From: Caldilineaceae bacterium
Lineage (GTDB): Bacteria > Chloroflexota > Anaerolineae > Caldilineales > Caldilineaceae
Reading direction: 5' to 3'
NCBI GenBank assembly: GCA_022842065.1
Contig: JALHQH010000026.1
Coordinates: 62,001 to 126,000, forward strand
DNA length: 64,000 nt
The notes beneath the pieces are model-generated. The model was not told where the DNA came from. It saw only the letters and a program-made list of their open reading frames with translations, and did not search any database. Made by a program: the position numbers and the translations under genes. Shown piece after piece: positions 18,661 through 27,631 of the stretch. Within the stretch, counting starts at the first letter, position 1; every line of letters starts with the position of its first letter.

Positions 18661-19581
18661 TTATCCCTGTTCCTCGTTACGCAGGAACTTCAGGGTCAAC
18701 AGCGTGATGACCAGCGAAAGGGCGAACATGACTAAGCCCAGTGCCGAAGCGTAGCCATACTTCTGACTCTTGAACGCGGCCAGATACATGTATAACCCCG
18801 GCACCATCGACGCAAAACCTGGCCCGCCCTTGGTGAGGATCAGTTGCACGCTGTAGCCGGTGATGGCCGCGGTGATCGTCCCGATCAGATTGAGCTTGAA
18901 CTGCCCCACGATCAGCGGCAACTCCAAGTAAAAGAAGCGCTGGATCGGTCCCACCCCATCCAGCGCACCCGCTTCCCACACCGATTCGTTGACACTTTTC
19001 AGCCCGCCGATATAAATCAGCGCTGCATTGGTGGTGACAAAGGGAAAGCCCATCCAGATCAGGCACCACTTGACCAGTTGTGAATCACCTAGCCACGTCT
19101 GTTGTAATTGCTCTAATCCCACCGCCTCCAGCAGCTTGTTGAAGAGGCCATATTGCGGGTTATACATGAACTGCCACATCAGCATGATGATCAACCACGG
19201 CACCACCATCGGGATGCAGAAGAGGACCCGGTAGATATATTGTGCCCGCAAGTTACGAACGCGGAAGAGGATGACGCTGGTGATAATGGTTGGGAACATA
19301 AGCACCACCCCCATCACCAGGAAAAAGAGCATGTTCCCGACCGCAGTCCAGAAGACCGCATCATTGTAGATATCGGTAAAGTTGTCCAGCCCCACAAAGA
19401 CGGCAGTGTTATAGCCATCCCACCGATAGAACGAACGATAGATCCCCTCCACCATCGGGTACCAGTCAAAGAGCAGATTGAGCAGCAGCGCCGGCGCGAC
19501 AAACAACAGCCCGATCCGCGCCTGATCGCTGAACTTCTTGCCTTGCTGCCGGTTATGTTTTGGTTGCCGCGTTAGATTCAT
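18661..19581 (-). CDS. Carbohydrate ABC transporter inner-membrane permease (MalF/UgpA type)
   Basis: 306 residues. An N-terminal basic segment is followed by IGLLFVAPALLLNLLF and five more membrane segments. The EAA motif ESVWEAGALDGVGPIQRFFY is at about 202-221. This is the partner of the MalG-type permease downstream. The gap between this gene and the binding-protein gene holds a palindromic repeat, yet all three share the strand and gene order of a typical CUT1 sugar importer. Confidence 0.9.
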   Translation of the reverse strand: MNLTRQPKHNRQQGKKFSDQARIGLLFVAPALLLNLLFDWYPMVEGIYRSFYRWDGYNTAVFVGLDNFTDIYNDAVFWTAVGNMLFFLVMGVVLMFPTIITSVILFRVRNLRAQYIYRVLFCIPMVVPWLIIMLMWQFMYNPQYGLFNKLLEAVGLEQLQQTWLGDSQLVKWCLIWMGFPFVTTNAALIYIGGLKSVNESVWEAGALDGVGPIQRFFYLELPLIVGQFKLNLIGTITAAITGYSVQLILTKGGPGFASMVPGLYMYLAAFKSQKYGYASALGLVMFALSLVITLLTLKFLRNEEQG

Positions 19582-19582
19582 G

Positions 19583-19748
19583 GTAGGTAGATAAGTAAAT
19601 CGGTAAATCAGTAAATCAGTAGAGCAATAGATAATTTAATGTTGTTGTAGTAAATCGGTGAACAAGTAGAGACGGACATACCCTTTACTTGTTTACCGAT
19701 GTACTGATGTACCTATCTACTGATGTACCGATTTACCGATCTACCAGT
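19583..19748. repeat. GTAAATCGGTA-type palindromic repeat
   Basis: Direct octamer-like units (GTAAATCGGTAAATCAGTA) on the left and the reverse complement series (TACTGATGTACC, CGATTTACCGATCTACC) on the right form a long imperfect hairpin. It fills the gap between permease and binding-protein genes. A second, more perfect member is at 49889-49982. Confidence 0.75.
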
Positions 19749-21350
19749 TTACTGATAATACGTCTCCATCATCTCCAGCCGTAGCTTGAGATTTTCGATG
19801 GTGGCTTGCTGCGATTTGATCAGCAGCTCGGGATCGTTGGCTGCTTGCATTTCGGCTAACTTGGCTTCGGCGGCGGTGATCTGCGCGGCGTAACCATCCG
19901 GCCCGAGCATACTTTCCACATAGGCTTTCGAGCCATTCATGGAAAGGTCGGCTACGCTGGTTTTGTAGCTTTCCAAATCCATATTGCCCAGCAAAAAGTC
20001 CTGGGAGAGGCCAGGCCAGATCGCGCCGTCGCCCCATTCGATAAAGGATGGCCCCACCACCTCGCTGGCTGTTGCCTTTTCGGTTGGGTTGACAAAGCCC
20101 TGGATTTCCGCAGGGACCGGCACCCCTTCGACCGGTGAGAACGATTTGGCGATCGCTACATACTTAGTCTGCGCTTCTACACTCGACAGATATTGGAGGA
20201 AATCGATGACGGCTTTTTCCATTGTCGGGTTCTCGGCCACCGTGCCATTGACCGTAAAACCATAGTCCTGCTGGTTGGTCGGCGCGTTGTATTTGCCGAT
20301 GGCGTGGGGCGAAGTCGCCTCCGTGATCACCGGAATCGGGAAGATGCCCCAGGCGAACTTGTCGCCAATCAGGTCGGCGTACCCCTGGAAGTCCCAGAAA
20401 CCAGCCTGCAACATTGCCGCCTGGCCGGTCATAAAGAGATTCGGCGCATCTGCCTCCGCCGTGCCGGCCCAGCCATCTTGCCAATATTGGGCATAATCCT
20501 GCCAGAGGGTGAGCATATCATCATAGTAGTCAGCGTTGGTCAGTTGCCCATTGGCCAGCGCCAGATAGACCTTGTCCCAATAGAACTCGACGCCGCGGTT
20601 GCCTTCATTAAACTTTTCGTCATAGAACTGGTTGACATATTGCTCGCCAAACTGATAGCCAATCTGCCCCAATGACCAGCCAACCCAGCGCCCATTGTCG
20701 GCGGCGATGGGGATAATCTCGTTTTCCTTGATCGTCTGCATCACTGTGCGGAATTCTTCCCAATTCTGTGGTGCCTTTTCGGGATCCAGCCCGGCTTGGG
20801 CGAAGAGATCTTTGTTGTAGAAGAAGGGCACCCCAATCGAGAGTTTTGCGTTGCTGTCATTTGGCACGAAGAAAATCCCGCCATATTTGTTCGACGAGCG
20901 CATGCCCGCAAAACTCTCCTCGCCGCCGGCAAAGCTATCAATCCAGCGTGGGGTTGTGGCATAGGGGCTGGCCACATTGAAGGCATTGTTGAGATTGTAG
21001 AGCGTCCCCTTATTGGCATACTCGCCAATCATCCACGGCTGCATCTGGATAATCTCCGGCGCACTGCCGGAGACAAATTGGGTGTCGAGCAACTCCTTGT
21101 AGCCATCCAGCGGTTGATAGACAAACTCGAAGGTGACTTCGGGATGCGCAGCGGTGTAATCATCGGCGATCTGCTTGTAACCCGCATAGTACTGGGTGTT
21201 GCTATCCGGACCATGCCACGTCATGATCCGGATCGTCTGTCCCCCAGCGGCTGTTTGGGCGGCCGGCGCGGCTGGGGCGCACCCGGCCAACAACAACGAT
21301 AGGACCAGCAACAGCATCGATCCGGTAACGACCATTCTCCTGGCTGACAT
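19749..21350 (-). CDS. Extracellular sugar-binding lipoprotein (ABC solute-binding protein family 1)
   Basis: 533 residues. The N-terminus MSARRMVVTG plus a hydrophobic stretch ends in the lipobox LLAGC (Cys24), so it is membrane-anchored. The body fits family 1 binding proteins (IRIMTWHGPDSNTQYYAGYK; YNKDLFAQAGLDPEKAPQNW; FWDFQGYADLIGDKFAWGI). The last 45 residues form an unusual coiled-coil-like tail (AAEAKLAEMQAAND, NLKLRLEMMETYYQ). It captures an oligosaccharide for the two permeases encoded next. Confidence 0.9.
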   Translation of the reverse strand: MSARRMVVTGSMLLLVLSLLLAGCAPAAPAAQTAAGGQTIRIMTWHGPDSNTQYYAGYKQIADDYTAAHPEVTFEFVYQPLDGYKELLDTQFVSGSAPEIIQMQPWMIGEYANKGTLYNLNNAFNVASPYATTPRWIDSFAGGEESFAGMRSSNKYGGIFFVPNDSNAKLSIGVPFFYNKDLFAQAGLDPEKAPQNWEEFRTVMQTIKENEIIPIAADNGRWVGWSLGQIGYQFGEQYVNQFYDEKFNEGNRGVEFYWDKVYLALANGQLTNADYYDDMLTLWQDYAQYWQDGWAGTAEADAPNLFMTGQAAMLQAGFWDFQGYADLIGDKFAWGIFPIPVITEATSPHAIGKYNAPTNQQDYGFTVNGTVAENPTMEKAVIDFLQYLSSVEAQTKYVAIAKSFSPVEGVPVPAEIQGFVNPTEKATASEVVGPSFIEWGDGAIWPGLSQDFLLGNMDLESYKTSVADLSMNGSKAYVESMLGPDGYAAQITAAEAKLAEMQAANDPELLIKSQQATIENLKLRLEMMETYYQ

Positions 21351-21493
21351 ACATTCTCCTTTGGGCTTAAGCAGAGTTGATAGTTTCGCTATTTGGGTTT
21401 ATGCAACGGGATGGCAGGATACTGCTATTTTAGCGCATCGTTGCTTCGCTGACAACTCGGGTGTAAGGGGTGGTTTGAGGGGAACGTGTGGGT

Positions 21494-23539
21494 TTATTTT
21501 AGTTTTGCCAATTCTACTTCAGCTTCGGTGATCCATGCTTCAACTTGTATCCGGTTTTCAGCATTGGGCTGTAGTTCTAGATAACGACGAAAATCGGCGA
21601 GCGCCTCTTTCGGTTTATCAAGCTTCTGATAAGCTAACCCTCGTTCCCGGAACGCATTAGCATATTCGGGGTTGATCTGGATAACATTGTTGAAGTCGGC
21701 AATGGCAGCATACAGTTTTCGCTGGTCGGAGTGGACGATGCCACGATTGTAGTAGGTGTCAGCCTCATTGGGTTTGAGAGCAATAGCTTGGTTGTAGTCA
21801 GTAATCGCCTCTTCCAACTTGCCTTGCTCATAGCGGGCATTGCCACGATTGACATAGACGTCAACATCATTGGGATTGAGTGCAATAGCTTGGTCATAGT
21901 CAGCAATAGCTTCGTCCAACTTACCCTGGTCATAGCGGACGTTCCCGCGGTAGTAGTAGGCAGCGGCAATATCGGGGTCAAGTTGGATGACTCTGTCATA
22001 GTCCGCAATAGCCTCATCTAGCTTGCCTTGGGCTTTGTGAGCGACACCACGGTTAATGTAGGAAGCGATAAAGCCGGGATCAAGCTGGATAGCTTTGTCG
22101 TAATCGGCAATAGCCTCATCCAGTTTGATCTGTTTATCGCGAGCGGCTCCACGATTGATATAGACGACAGCCATATTAGGGTTGAGTTGGATAGCCTTAT
22201 CGTAGTCAGCGATGGCTTCATCTAGCTTACCCTGTCTACTGTGAACGTAGCCGCGGTTGATGTAGGTGAAGGTGTAATCAGGGTTGAGTTGGATAGCCTT
22301 ATCATAGCTGGCGAGGGCCTCGTCCAGCTTTTCTGGTGGCATCTGGTACAGCCAGCCTAAACGGAAATAAGCTTCAGCCAATCCTTCTGTCTCTGTATTG
22401 GGTGGCACCAATGCAACAGCAGCTTCGATTTGCTCAATGGCTAACGAGTATTGATTGTTTATATAATAGGATTGCCCAATAGCAAAGAATGCATAAAAGT
22501 TTATTTCCTGGGGTAACCCGTGAGTGATAAAACGGGCATAGGCACTAGGGTTGGTTAACTGGGTGCGTTCCCTTTCTGTAATGGTTACCAAGGCAGCATC
22601 CAAACCATGCCCTTTCAAATTGAGAAAATTGACAATCACCTCAACACCGGTGTCCTCGCCCCAGATCACCATGCTGGCGTTGTAGCGTTTGCCTAGCGCT
22701 TCCGCCTCTGGACGCTGGTCGGCGTTCAGTTCGGTGGGTTCTACTTCTACACGCAACTGTTGCTCGTTATTGGTAGTGGCGGTATCGGCAATGGCACGGC
22801 GAATTTTGGTGTGTGCTTCGCTGTTGGTGGCGGCGGTGTTGTGGAAAGTGGCGATCACGATTAGAGTTTCGCCGTTCGCTTGGGCAGCAAAGGCGCGTGA
22901 CGGTGGTAACCATTGCTCGACGAAAGGATAAGCCACAACACTAAAGATCCCAATTATGCAGACGCTGATAATTACTACCAGATAGATAGGGATTTGAAGT
23001 GCCCCAATGTTGATTATGGTGCCAAAGTGCTGTGTCACAGGCGCAGCCGGGCGATTGAGAAAGCCCTGGGAGTCGTGCGCATCGATCTTATCACCTACGA
23101 CTTGGTCGCCACTGACGTCGTCACCGGCGACCAGCTTGTCGCGTCCAACAAAATCGCCTTGGTTCAGATTCACGTCACCCCCAATGGTAACGCCAGCATC
23201 AGCAGGCAGAGGCGCCGGCGCTTCAAGATAACCACCTTGATCGATCAAAAGCCGATATTGGCCATAGGCAGCAAGCAGCGCCGAGTTAGCGGCATAGGCA
23301 CCAAGGACAATTTTCAGTAAGGGGTCAAGACGCTCTTGGCGAGCGGCTTCAGCGAGGATGTTATGCCAGTTGGTTTGGGCGCGGGCACTAAAGAGTATTT
23401 GTTTCGCATCCAGCCCAGCATCGGCGACGACGACACGGGCATCGGTTTCTTCTGGATACAGAGCAGCCAATACATCACGCAAAGCAGCGAAGATGGCTTG
23501 ACTGTTGCTGGGTTGAGCAAGGGGGGAACTGTTTTCCAT
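21494..23539 (-). CDS. EAD1-like / GDxVxGDK linker / TM / TPR protein
   Basis: 681 residues. About 14-95 matches effector-associated domain 1 in pattern (FAALRDVLAALYPEETDARVVV, ILAEAARQERLDPLL). About 120-152 is a GD-rich linker (GGDVNLNQGDFVGRDK, GDDVSGDQVVGDKI) of the same type as in the NACHT protein. One membrane segment lies at about 183-205. About 225-310 is an alpha/beta domain (IVIATFHNT, ASMVIWGEDTGVEVIVNF). From about 400 onward come eight 34-residue TPRs with the KLDEAIADYDKAIQLNP consensus. Known of EADs: they are adaptor domains of conflict systems. Inferred role: a membrane-bound sensor or scaffold. Its own effector partner is not adjacent. Confidence 0.8.
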   Translation of the reverse strand: MENSSPLAQPSNSQAIFAALRDVLAALYPEETDARVVVADAGLDAKQILFSARAQTNWHNILAEAARQERLDPLLKIVLGAYAANSALLAAYGQYRLLIDQGGYLEAPAPLPADAGVTIGGDVNLNQGDFVGRDKLVAGDDVSGDQVVGDKIDAHDSQGFLNRPAAPVTQHFGTIINIGALQIPIYLVVIISVCIIGIFSVVAYPFVEQWLPPSRAFAAQANGETLIVIATFHNTAATNSEAHTKIRRAIADTATTNNEQQLRVEVEPTELNADQRPEAEALGKRYNASMVIWGEDTGVEVIVNFLNLKGHGLDAALVTITERERTQLTNPSAYARFITHGLPQEINFYAFFAIGQSYYINNQYSLAIEQIEAAVALVPPNTETEGLAEAYFRLGWLYQMPPEKLDEALASYDKAIQLNPDYTFTYINRGYVHSRQGKLDEAIADYDKAIQLNPNMAVVYINRGAARDKQIKLDEAIADYDKAIQLDPGFIASYINRGVAHKAQGKLDEAIADYDRVIQLDPDIAAAYYYRGNVRYDQGKLDEAIADYDQAIALNPNDVDVYVNRGNARYEQGKLEEAITDYNQAIALKPNEADTYYNRGIVHSDQRKLYAAIADFNNVIQINPEYANAFRERGLAYQKLDKPKEALADFRRYLELQPNAENRIQVEAWITEAEVELAKLK

Positions 23540-23554
23540 CGCACCCTCAATAAT

Positions 23555-24340
23555 TTATGGCTCTTCCTGCGTATAGAGGCGTAACCCTAGCGCGGCCGCC
23601 AATGCGCGAAAATCACGATCAAGCGTCCAAATGGCCGCATCGGTCGGAACTTGCTGGGCAATGAGCACATCGCCCAGCGGCCAGCAACTGGCCTGTCCCA
23701 AAGCGGAACGTGGATGTGTAATGACCCCTGTTAACAACCGTATCACTCTACCCTGATCTTTAATGATGCGTGGGTGGGCGGTGAGATAGTCGGCAATCGC
23801 TTGTAATTCACGGCGATGATCGGCTAAAAAGCTTGGCAGCGCGCAGGCCGCACTTTCCTTGCGACATTGGTCGGAAACCGCATAAGTGCCATCTGGTTGA
23901 CGCACCGTACCGGTGGTAACTAAATCGCAAACGATGGGATCATCCAGTGGGGCGACATAGCTCCAAAATAAAGTTCGCAGCCCTCCCCGCAGCGCTCGAT
24001 TGATCAAGCGCAGGGCATACTGCCAATCGCCGCGGCTATCGTTATAAAGCAAGCCTAAAATTTCACTACAACGGGTTGCCGAACGTGAGCGAAAGGCGCG
24101 CTGGCCAGACAAGAGATGCACCATTACATCACCCCAGCCGCCATATTGCAACATCAGCCGGTGGATATGGGCGTAATCGGACAACACAGTACGTTGAAAC
24201 TCCATCCACACATAATGACTGGTACATAAACTGGGTGCAAGACTCGCTATTTGGCCTTCTACCTGATTCTGTTTGGCACGCGGCGCAAGGACGCGCTGGA
24301 TTTGTACCGAGGTTTCGACAAAGATCATCATCGCGCTCAC
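23555..24340 (-). CDS. PIN-like domain protein, probable toxin of a two-gene module
   Basis: 261 residues. The N-terminal strand MIFVETSVQ, the C-terminal LGDVLIAQQVPTDAAIWTLDRDF and the final LGLRLY fit the PIN nuclease fold, where acidic residues bind metal (here E and D positions). The middle is longer than in usual VapC toxins, about 130 residues. Its start overlaps the upstream antitoxin-like stop (ATGA), so the two are co-translated. Probable RNase toxin; an exact family was not identified. Confidence 0.55.
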   Translation of the reverse strand: MSAMMIFVETSVQIQRVLAPRAKQNQVEGQIASLAPSLCTSHYVWMEFQRTVLSDYAHIHRLMLQYGGWGDVMVHLLSGQRAFRSRSATRCSEILGLLYNDSRGDWQYALRLINRALRGGLRTLFWSYVAPLDDPIVCDLVTTGTVRQPDGTYAVSDQCRKESAACALPSFLADHRRELQAIADYLTAHPRIIKDQGRVIRLLTGVITHPRSALGQASCWPLGDVLIAQQVPTDAAIWTLDRDFRALAAALGLRLYTQEEP

Positions 24341-24870
24341 AACTCATCCAGATACAACGCCACCAGTGAATCACTCCCACCCATCGTTGGCGGCAATCCG
24401 GCTGCGATCAACTGCTGCTCGCATAGCTCAACAGCAGCATCGTCGGGCGCGTCATCTTGCAACAAGAGTAGACACGCCCGCAACGCAACCGCTTGTTGCG
24501 GCGAGAAGGTTGCCAGTGCTAGGCGGCGGGCCGCCAAATCTAGCATGACACACAGGTCTTGTGCGCGCTCTGGCGCGGCTTTCCACAAGGCATACGCACT
24601 CGCCGGAAAATCGGTAATAAAGCTTTGACGAGCGCTTTGATCGTCCCATTGCGCCGCGAACGCGTTGATCTGTTGGAGCAGGTGGCGTAGCTGTAATTGA
24701 AAAAGTTGCCGTTCCTTGCCCTGCAATGCTTCATAGATGGCTGAATCAAGCAAAACCGCCATTGGGGTAGCAACCTCATTGGTCAAAAAGACGGGACGCT
24801 GGGTGGTTTGTGCTTGTTTCACCAACGATTGTAACTGCGTTTCCGCTTCACGGACAGTTCGCGTTTGCAT
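24337..24870 (-). CDS. Phd-like antitoxin with extra C-terminal domain
   Basis: 178 residues from the ATG at 24870, chosen because GGAAGGAG precedes it by 6 nt; a longer frame exists upstream. The N-terminus TVREAETQLQSLVKQAQ and RPVFLTNEVATPMAVLL resembles the Phd/YefM DNA-binding and dimer domain. About 100 more residues of helices follow, longer than a standard antitoxin (about 80), probably the part that binds the PIN-like protein encoded with a 4-nt overlap downstream. Confidence 0.6.
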   Translation of the reverse strand: MQTRTVREAETQLQSLVKQAQTTQRPVFLTNEVATPMAVLLDSAIYEALQGKERQLFQLQLRHLLQQINAFAAQWDDQSARQSFITDFPASAYALWKAAPERAQDLCVMLDLAARRLALATFSPQQAVALRACLLLLQDDAPDDAAVELCEQQLIAAGLPPTMGGSDSLVALYLDEL

Positions 24871-24979
24871 CGGTTTCTCCTTCCTGCGCCTGGATATCGC
24901 ACATTCAAAAGACAAGAAGATGCCGAAGGTATGGCAAAACGGTTATGAATAGCTTGCATTTTAGGGGCAAAGGCTTCAT

Positions 24980-25225
24980 TCACCGCGCCAAGCTCTCCAA
25001 CACAGCGTCATGTTCCTGCATAAATTGCTCCACGGCTTGTGTGAACTCTTCGGTAATTTCACCGCCATAGGCATAGCGCAATTTCTTCAGCGCCGCGTAT
25101 TCGTCAGCCGAGAGTAACACAACCGTTGCCTGTCCATTATTCGTGACCATAATCGGCTCACGCTGAGCAAGCTCCTGAAAATAGCCAAAATGCTTTTGAA
25201 ACTCAACCCTGCTAATAGTCGTCAT
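24980..25225 (-). CDS. Phd/YefM-family antitoxin (no adjacent toxin)
   Basis: 81 residues: EFQKHFGYFQELAQREPIMV, TNNGQATVVLLSADEYAALK, then an acidic helix (GGEITEEFTQAVEQF). This is the standard Phd/YefM layout. AAAGGAG lies about 10 nt upstream of the ATG. The next gene downstream is another antitoxin-like gene, not a toxin, so this one is orphaned or regulates another locus. Confidence 0.8.
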   Translation of the reverse strand: MTTISRVEFQKHFGYFQELAQREPIMVTNNGQATVVLLSADEYAALKKLRYAYGGEITEEFTQAVEQFMQEHDAVLESLAR

Positions 25226-25300
25226 TGTATGAATCTCTCCTTTGCCGATAGCTTACTGTAGCATACAAAGGTAGCCAATGCAATTAAGGCCAGAACTTGG

Positions 25301-25421
25301 GGTGCGTCACAGAAAAGGGGCAAAGTTATGCTACCGCTAAAACAATCCCGGAATCTTTAAAGATTCCGGGATTGTTTTAGCTGGCTTCCTACAATTTGGG
25401 GTAATCTCGCTGGGACGCACC
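25301..25421. mobile_element. MITE-like element with 11-bp target duplication
   Basis: The ends GGTGCGTCACAG and CTGGGACGCACC form a short terminal inverted repeat. CCAGAACTTGG is duplicated directly outside both ends (25290-25300 and 25422-25432 by position), as expected of a transposition target duplication. The centre (25336-25381) is a perfect 46-nt palindrome with 23-bp arms and no loop. There is no coding capacity, so it would be a non-autonomous element moved by a transposase in trans. Confidence 0.65.
25336..25381. repeat. Perfect 46-nt palindrome
   Basis: The arms begin GCTAAAACAATCCCGG and end with the exact complement, with TTTAAA at the centre. Sits in the middle of the MITE-like element. 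It could also act as a bidirectional terminator, since the arms contain T-rich ends. Confidence 0.8.
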
Positions 25422-25443
25422 CCAGAACTTGGAAAATGGGCTG

Positions 25444-26124
25444 TCAGTCCCCCTCGCGCCAAACGGCCAAGCCCACGTTAAACCGTTCGAGGATCATCAG
25501 TTCATCCAGCCCCACGCCCTCTTCGTCCTGGACGAGGACTTCGTCGACAAAGGCGGCTTTTAGTTCCTGATCGGAGGCATTGAGCCCGTCAAGCTGCCGC
25601 GCACTGATCGTGCCTGCAATCTGATGCGGCGCAATATTGGGCAAGTCGGGGTAAGGCTTGGCACGGGGGATGTAGCCGCTGGCGGTGAGATCGCCACCGA
25701 CAAACAACGCCGAATCGTTGTAGTGACCAACGATGAAACCCGCCGCATGCACACTGCCCCCCACAAAAGTGGACATGCCGCCGCGTAACCAATTGCGCAC
25801 CGCCAAATTGCCATGCACGATGAGCAGCGGCAACGCTTCAAAATGGTCATCGATCAGGTCGCCATCGATCACCAGGTCGCCCAGCCAGATCAGGCAGCGA
25901 ATGTGGCGGTCGGCGTACCAGGAGCCGCTGGCATGTGGATAGGAGTGGATCTCGATACTTTCGGCGAAGCTGTGCCGACGGCCATATGCCACATTGTCGG
26001 CCGCAAAGCGGCGGGCAATTTCCTGTAGCAGGCGATTGCCGTCGGCAGGCAGGGTCGGGAGGAGTAGATCCCTCGGTGCTAACGCGCGCACATCGCTTTC
26101 TTGGATTAACGCTTTGAAGTTCAT
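25444..26124 (-). CDS. Hypothetical protein with beta-solenoid-like centre
   Basis: 226 residues from the ATG at 26124, which has AAGGTG 8 nt upstream; a GTG two codons earlier is the longer alternative. The centre contains rhythmic short strands (LIWLGDLVIDGDL, LLIVHGNLAVRNW, STFVGGSVHAAGFIVG, ALFVGGDLTASG) like polymer-forming or beta-helical proteins. The C-terminus is acidic (VLVQDEEGVGLDELM). No signal peptide. Function unknown. Confidence 0.6.
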   Translation of the reverse strand: MNFKALIQESDVRALAPRDLLLPTLPADGNRLLQEIARRFAADNVAYGRRHSFAESIEIHSYPHASGSWYADRHIRCLIWLGDLVIDGDLIDDHFEALPLLIVHGNLAVRNWLRGGMSTFVGGSVHAAGFIVGHYNDSALFVGGDLTASGYIPRAKPYPDLPNIAPHQIAGTISARQLDGLNASDQELKAAFVDEVLVQDEEGVGLDELMILERFNVGLAVWREGD

Positions 26125-26224
26125 ATACACTCACCTTGTCGATCTATCGATTTATTCACGCTCACAACGAGCGAATCTGCGCTCGCCCCATGAATTTAGC
26201 ATTGGGAGTGAGTGTCGTCAACGA

Positions 26225-26941
26225 TCAACTTCGTATGGCAAAAAAGTGTGTCGCCGCGTCGATTTCGTCCGCCTTGAGCGCGACCTGTGCCACATAGGTG
26301 CGCAAGGGGGTTAGATCATAAGCCAAGCGTTTGAGCGAGATGACGCCATCCACGATCACCGCATAGTGAGCCGTTTGATCCGGGTCATCGCGGCGGCGAT
26401 AGGAGACACTGCCCGGATTGAGCCAGAGGAGATCATCGGCCAGATAACGCACCGCCTGTCGATGGGTATGGCCAGTGATCAGCCGCTTGTGATCGGCGGT
26501 CCCGTCTGCGCCGAGCAGCTGTTGGCGAAAGCGCTGATAGGTGTGGAGACTCACGATTTCTTCGTACGCTTGATAAAGGTGGGTTATCCAATAGCTGTGG
26601 TCATCGACGGTAAAGGTCAACGCCTGCGGCAACTGTTCCAGATAGACAATGTCAGCTTCGTCCAGCAAGTTCGCATTATGATGGACCCATGCCCGCTCTG
26701 CTACAGGCATGGTATCGAAGGTGCCGCCGTCGCGATAGTTCTTCACCACCCACGCGTCGTGATTGCCTTGCACACAGGGCACTTGGTGGGCGCGCAGCCA
26801 GTCTAACACTTCTTTGGGGTAAGGGCCATAATCGACCAGATCGCCGGCACAATAGATCAGATCGCTGTCACGCTCTGCTTGCCAGATCGCTTCCAGGGCG
26901 TAGATGTTGCTGTGGATGTCGGAGAGCAGCACTGTTTTCAT
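26225..26941 (-). CDS. Calcineurin-like metallophosphoesterase
   Basis: 238 residues from the ATG at 26941; a TTG four codons upstream is less likely. The metal-binding motifs of the superfamily are all present in order: LLSDIHSN, CAGDLVDYGP, QGNHDAW, ITHLYQ and TGHTH. This is the YfcE/MJ0936-like subgroup, which hydrolyses phosphodiesters or phosphomonoesters in the cytoplasm. The substrate is unknown. A single gene with short gaps on both sides. Confidence 0.9.
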   Translation of the reverse strand: MKTVLLSDIHSNIYALEAIWQAERDSDLIYCAGDLVDYGPYPKEVLDWLRAHQVPCVQGNHDAWVVKNYRDGGTFDTMPVAERAWVHHNANLLDEADIVYLEQLPQALTFTVDDHSYWITHLYQAYEEIVSLHTYQRFRQQLLGADGTADHKRLITGHTHRQAVRYLADDLLWLNPGSVSYRRRDDPDQTAHYAVIVDGVISLKRLAYDLTPLRTYVAQVALKADEIDAATHFFAIRS

Positions 26942-27086
26942 GGTAGGTTCCAAGGGTTGTGGTGGCTAACGGCAAGCTCGTGGCGGGCGAAACGGCCGCG
27001 CCCCGCTCTGCGCTGGAAATTGCCTGGCCATGCGTATCGGCATCGAGCCTTGTTGGACCGCAGTGGCGATGGTTTTGCATTCGATT

Positions 27087-27479
27087 TCAGCCGCCGAAGA
27101 CAGCCCATAAGATCAACACGCCACCGAATAACGCGCCGACTGCAATTAGGGACATGTTGTTCGTTGCCATTGGCACTGTCCGTGCGGCGAATTGTTGGTG
27201 TCGCGTCCATGGTATCAGGCCCATTACTACTGTTGTTACAACCAATATCCAGCCGAATACGGTGAAGATCGTCGTGAATTGCAGCCGCGGCGCAGACGCG
27301 ATCATGGCTACGCCTACCAGAAGTCGAATTGCAAGTTCAAGAAAATGCACGCGCTTTGAACTAGCAAAGCCATGCAAGAATCTTCGCGCGACTGCCGGTG
27401 CAAAGATCGCCACGCCCGCCAACCCGAGCATGAACAACCCGGCAAAGATGACGGGGATGATTGTCATTTGTGCGATCAT
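27087..27479 (-). CDS. Small four-helix membrane protein
   Basis: 130 residues with four hydrophobic segments (VIFAGLFMLGLAGVAIFA; LAIRLLVGVAMIA; VFGWILVVTTVVMGLI; LIAVGALFGGVLILW). A loop of basic residues (ARRFLHGFASSKR) follows the first. No family recognised with certainty. Possibly an uncharacterised inner-membrane protein; the 27480-27631 gap upstream shows nothing notable. Confidence 0.6.
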   Translation of the reverse strand: MIAQMTIIPVIFAGLFMLGLAGVAIFAPAVARRFLHGFASSKRVHFLELAIRLLVGVAMIASAPRLQFTTIFTVFGWILVVTTVVMGLIPWTRHQQFAARTVPMATNNMSLIAVGALFGGVLILWAVFGG

Positions 27480-27631
27480 CGTTTGCTCTCAATCAAAACG
27501 CCGTCAACCGGCTGTTCATTTGCGTCCGTCAACACCTGTATTACCCTCCTGCCCCCTAATGGAGAGAGAACAGATCGCACTTCCGCCGCGGCCCATGCTC
27601 ACTCTACCGGGCGTGTAGACCCATATGCGGC

